26,775 nt of DNA, taken from NCBI GenBank assembly GCA_964628455.1, contig CAZVPD010000029.1, positions 1 through 26,775 of the forward strand. Direction: 5' to 3'. Each line of letters opens with the position of its first letter. Within the stretch, counting starts at the first letter, position 1. Both the position numbers and the translations under genes were made by a program. The DNA is from JAQVWU01 sp964628455. GTDB lineage: Bacteria; Bacillota; Clostridia; Oscillospirales; CAG-272. The notes below the pieces were generated by a model. It was not told the DNA's origin, did not search any database, and saw nothing but the letters and a program-made list of their open reading frames with translations. Positions 24,063 through 26,775 of this stretch are shown here, in pieces.

Positions 24063-26495
24063 TTACGCGTTCGGCACATACACCGTCTTTTCGACCTCTA
24101 TCGTTCCCTCGGCAACCTCGAGGAACACTTTCCCGTCCCTGACGCCGGCGGTCCCGTATCCGTTTTCGGTGCACAGGAACGAGCGGAAGTCGCCTTTTAC
24201 GGCGGGCGAAACATAGAGCGTCTTTTCGACCGCGTCGTACCGTATTCCGGTCAGCCCGCCGATGAGCGCATAGCTCGCCATCGCCCGCGCGTACCAGTGC
24301 CCGCATTCGAATTCGTTGTACGGATTGCGCTTTTTGCCGTCGTAGCGCGAACGCGCCGCGGCGACGATGTCCGTGCATTCGCGAACAAGGCCCATGGCGG
24401 CCATATGGGAGGCGACCTGATATTCGATGCCCGTCCAGACCTCGTTGCTGTACGGGAAGGGCAGCGTCGGCATGCCTCCACGCGGCCATGAGCAGAGCAG
24501 CAGTCCGCCCTCGTCGCGCAGGGCATACGCCGGGCGCTGGGGATTCGAATGGGCGGTCAGGTCGCTGCGGAAGTTGTACGCATAGATGCTGCGGAGATGC
24601 GAGGAGACTTTTTCCGCGTCGAGGATATCGCCCAGCCCGCACATTTTTGCCATCCAGCAGCCGATGACGCCGTCCGATATGCAGCCTGTCCCGTACTGGT
24701 ACTTCGGGCCTTCACGCCGGATGATTTCGGCTGTTTCTGCGGGAACGCCGCCGAGGGCCAGGTCCGGAGAGGCATGCAGGCCTTCGAGCATGACGCGCTG
24801 ATAAAAATATTCGCCGTTCCACAGTTCGGTCTCGCAAAAGCGGCGCCCTTTTTTATAAAGTTCCCGGTAGAGGGACGCGTCTTCCCCGAGAAAATCACAG
24901 ATTTTACTCATCGCGCACAGCGCGCCGAGATAGAAACCGGTGCACATGATGTCCGGCCCCCAGAACTCGATGTCATAGGTGTTGTGATGCGGTTCGGACA
25001 GAACGCCCTGCCTGTCGGGGTCCCATGTGCGGATGCAGTATTCGAGGCTCGCCTTTATCTTCGGATAGAGACGGCGCAGCCAGGGGGTATTGCCGGATAT
25101 CGTCCACTCGCGGTAAGCTTTCATGATACCGCCCAGCTGGCCGTCCGACGCGGCGTGGAAGTTGTGCACGGTCGGGGTGACGGGAAGATTCGAGCGGAAA
25201 GTCTGGTGTCCCCCGGCGTTCTGGGAGGAGAAATACTCGGTCTCGCGCAGCGTCCGCTCAAGGGACGGAAACAGGTTCGGAAGGGCGAACGCGTAGTTCC
25301 AGACGTGCGTGCAGCTTCCGTGGCAGCAGCCTCCCCCGTCGCCGCAGCCCTCCCACGCCCACAGCCTGCCGTCCCGCTGGCGCAGAACGGTGGGGGACTT
25401 GATGATGGAGAGATTCGCCGCGACCGCCTCCGTCACGCAGTCGGGCAGGGTCGTGTCATAGAACGCGCCGGTGAACCGTTCGGTCTGAGCGCGCAGCAAC
25501 TGATAATTCTTCGAAAAATATTCGGCGGCCGTTTCTATATCCGGGAAGGCAGCCGCATAGCGGGGCGAATAGGTGTCCGCGGCGCAGTTTTTGTCTTCGC
25601 ACAGAGCGAGGTCGATCTCGCCGATATGCAGCGCGGTTTTCGGCACGTACCAGCAGAGGCGGATGACGACGGTGCGTTTTTCGCCGGGTCCGAGCTTCAG
25701 CGGCACATAGACCGACGCCCCCATTCCGTTGTCCTCTTCGGGCGGATACGGAGGAGCCGAAAGCACGCTGCCCGAAGCGATGTCCCGCCAGAGCGCGGTC
25801 ATCGGGTCCCACCAGCCGCTTCTCAGCCAGCGGCAGTTCACCGACGCCTCCGGCGCGTCCGTCGTGACGGCAAAGAATTTTTTCGATCCCTGCGGTCCGT
25901 CCGCGTTTTCGGGCGGCAGATTCTCTACGATGAAGCCGCCCGGCGCGGCGCGGAAGATCCGGCGTTCACCCTGAACGGGATCCGGGAGTATTTCATGTCC
26001 CGCGTGATAGGAGAAGACGGCGTCGAACCGCGCGCCGGTTTTATTCTCGAACGTATATTCGAGCGCCGCGGCCGGCAGGGATGAGTCGTCCGGGCAGGAG
26101 GGGATAAAGGGGCTCCAGCCGGTCAGCGACACCGATACCGGGACATCGCCGTCGGTCAGCGTGACGGTTCCGAACGGGAACCTCGAGGAAAAAGAACAGC
26201 CGCGGAAGCGGGGCAGCCCGTAATTTTTACCGGCCAGGCCGTTTCCGGCCCCCGGCGTCGTGCCGAATATTTTGTGCCACGGGACAGGCCCTTCGAGAAC
26301 GCGCGCGCCGCCGCCGAACGACAACGCCGCGAACAGGTTGGGTTCGAAGAAAAGCTGCGGGCGGTTGTCGACCGAAACCGAAGTCAGCATTCCGTTTCCC
26401 GCGAGGCAGATCATCCCCGCTCCGATGCCGCCCATCGGAAATCCTATCTGAGAGGTATATTCGCCGGTGTATTCCGTATTGAACTTTGTTTTCAT
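24063..26495 (-). CDS. GH116-family glycoside hydrolase (GBA2/DUF608-like beta-glycosidase)
   Basis: This 810-residue enzyme has no signal peptide, so it acts in the cytoplasm. The N-terminal beta-sandwich domain starts G-F-P-M-G-G-I-G-A-G-M (18-28), the GBA2-type N-terminal signature. The alpha/alpha-barrel has G-S-C-T-H-V-W-N-Y (393-401), S-E501-P-H-H-N-T-Y-D, where E501 is the likely nucleophile, and S-D608-G-V-I-G-C-W, where D608 is the likely acid/base; both align by motif with human GBA2 (E527, D677). Known members act on beta-glucosides, beta-xylosides or N-acetylglucosaminides. GGAAGGCGG precedes the ATG. It lies 49 nt after the amidohydrolase gene and 30 nt before the barrel lipoprotein. 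Confidence 0.93.
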   Translation of the reverse strand: MKTKFNTEYTGEYTSQIGFPMGGIGAGMICLAGNGMLTSVSVDNRPQLFFEPNLFAALSFGGGARVLEGPVPWHKIFGTTPGAGNGLAGKNYGLPRFRGCSFSSRFPFGTVTLTDGDVPVSVSLTGWSPFIPSCPDDSSLPAAALEYTFENKTGARFDAVFSYHAGHEILPDPVQGERRIFRAAPGGFIVENLPPENADGPQGSKKFFAVTTDAPEASVNCRWLRSGWWDPMTALWRDIASGSVLSAPPYPPEEDNGMGASVYVPLKLGPGEKRTVVIRLCWYVPKTALHIGEIDLALCEDKNCAADTYSPRYAAAFPDIETAAEYFSKNYQLLRAQTERFTGAFYDTTLPDCVTEAVAANLSIIKSPTVLRQRDGRLWAWEGCGDGGGCCHGSCTHVWNYAFALPNLFPSLERTLRETEYFSSQNAGGHQTFRSNLPVTPTVHNFHAASDGQLGGIMKAYREWTISGNTPWLRRLYPKIKASLEYCIRTWDPDRQGVLSEPHHNTYDIEFWGPDIMCTGFYLGALCAMSKICDFLGEDASLYRELYKKGRRFCETELWNGEYFYQRVMLEGLHASPDLALGGVPAETAEIIRREGPKYQYGTGCISDGVIGCWMAKMCGLGDILDAEKVSSHLRSIYAYNFRSDLTAHSNPQRPAYALRDEGGLLLCSWPRGGMPTLPFPYSNEVWTGIEYQVASHMAAMGLVRECTDIVAAARSRYDGKKRNPYNEFECGHWYARAMASYALIGGLTGIRYDAVEKTLYVSPAVKGDFRSFLCTENGYGTAGVRDGKVFLEVAEGTIEVEKTVYVPNA

Positions 26496-26544
26496 AATCC
26501 GCCTTCCGTTTTTCCGATTTTAGTTGTTTTCATGTGTGAACCGC

Positions 26545-26775
26545 TTACAGGCCGTAAAGCTCTTTGGCGTTGTCATGCAGTATGCGTTTCGTCAGCATAA
26601 CCGCGTATTCAAGGTCCATCATACCGCTATCGACCTTCGCCGCCAGCGTGCGGGCGATCACCTGCCTGACAGCAAGCAGCGCCCCGTAGCTTTCCTCCCC
26701 CGTCCATGTGTCGCAGCCCCAGCAGAAGCGCGCCGAATCCCCCACCTCCAGCGCCTCGTTCAGAAATCTTTCGCA
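26545..26775 (-). CDS. Amidohydrolase-superfamily protein, C-terminal 76 residues (partial, runs off right edge)
   Basis: The frame is open to the window edge, so the N-terminus lies outside; an internal GTG at 26745 is not the start. The visible part has R-F-C-W-G-C-D-T-W-T (the strand carrying the conserved Asp of amidohydrolase barrels), a helix L-L-A-V-R-Q-V-I-A, and the ending I-L-H-D-N-A-K-E-L-Y-G-L, which is typical of Amidohydro_2/uronate isomerase-like proteins. The enzyme may isomerise or hydrolyse a sugar acid or lactone. It is the upstream gene of the run with GH116 and the barrel lipoprotein, suggesting it processes their product. Confidence 0.75.
   Translation of the reverse strand, partial: CERFLNEALEVGDSARFCWGCDTWTGEESYGALLAVRQVIARTLAAKVDSGMMDLEYAVMLTKRILHDNAKELYGL

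Noticed and set aside
22719..24491. A 590-codon plus-strand open frame across the two glycosidase genes.
   Set aside because: It covers parts of two real genes and their junction on the other strand; composition is a codon-bias shadow.
1..26775. A defence system, CRISPR array, phage or transposon as the hidden system.
   Set aside because: I found no spaced repeats, Cas, restriction, toxin-antitoxin, integrase or transposase motifs. The CPBP protein and P-loop protein alone do not justify such a call.

Overview
The window is a gene-dense, GC-rich stretch of a bacterial chromosome, most likely from an uncultured, host- or rumen-associated member of the class Clostridia. The pointers are a SpoIID-type sporulation/peptidoglycan protein, an M55 D-aminopeptidase, Bacillota-style ribosome binding sites (AGGAGG-like), several GTG starts, sigma-A promoters, and paralogous lipoprotein solute-binding proteins sitting apart from permeases. 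The taxonomy is inferred from gene content only. I see no rRNA, tRNA, CRISPR array, transposase, integrase or phage gene, and no gene-free stretch longer than 300 bases.

Region 1 (about 1-8.9 kb, all minus strand, transcribed right to left) runs: aminotransferase, sugar-phosphate isomerase/epimerase-like TIM barrel, M55 D-aminopeptidase, KDPG aldolase fused to a VOC domain, release factor 1 (prfA), a cysteine-rich zinc-ribbon protein, a GNAT acetyltransferase, a DJ-1/PfpI protein, 5-formyltetrahydrofolate cyclo-ligase, a CPBP membrane protease-like protein, and the first 43 codons of a further gene cut by the left edge. Gaps are short or negative, so much of this is probably co-transcribed from a promoter near 8.9 kb. 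The first four genes look like a small catabolic module joined to a housekeeping module around prfA.

Region 2 (8.9-14 kb) has mutY on the plus strand, divergent from region 1 and convergent with a small P-loop kinase-like gene. Then, on the minus strand, come a solute-binding lipoprotein, an HSL-type alpha/beta hydrolase and a flavodoxin with a GTG start.

Region 3 (13.9-20.7 kb, plus strand) holds a membrane-anchored protein of unknown function overlapping a Sua5/YwlC-type threonylcarbamoyl-AMP synthase, then a topoisomerase IV-like subunit A with no B subunit beside it. Next is a strong sigma-A promoter driving a two-gene operon: a small secreted protein of unknown family, and a large SpoIID/LytB-domain protein with a SPOR-like segment and a long insertion inside the SpoIID domain.

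Region 4 (20.8-26.8 kb) looks like a carbohydrate-use locus. A second solute-binding lipoprotein (plus strand) ends at a good intrinsic terminator. Converging on it from the right edge are a uronate-isomerase-like amidohydrolase (partial), a GH116-type glycosidase, and a lipoprotein with a GH67N-like N-terminal domain and a GH99/WbsX-like barrel. The most unusual items are this glycosidase trio, the KDPG aldolase-VOC fusion beside an M55 peptidase, the EF-hand-like loop shared by both solute-binding proteins, and the SpoIID protein with its unknown secreted partner.
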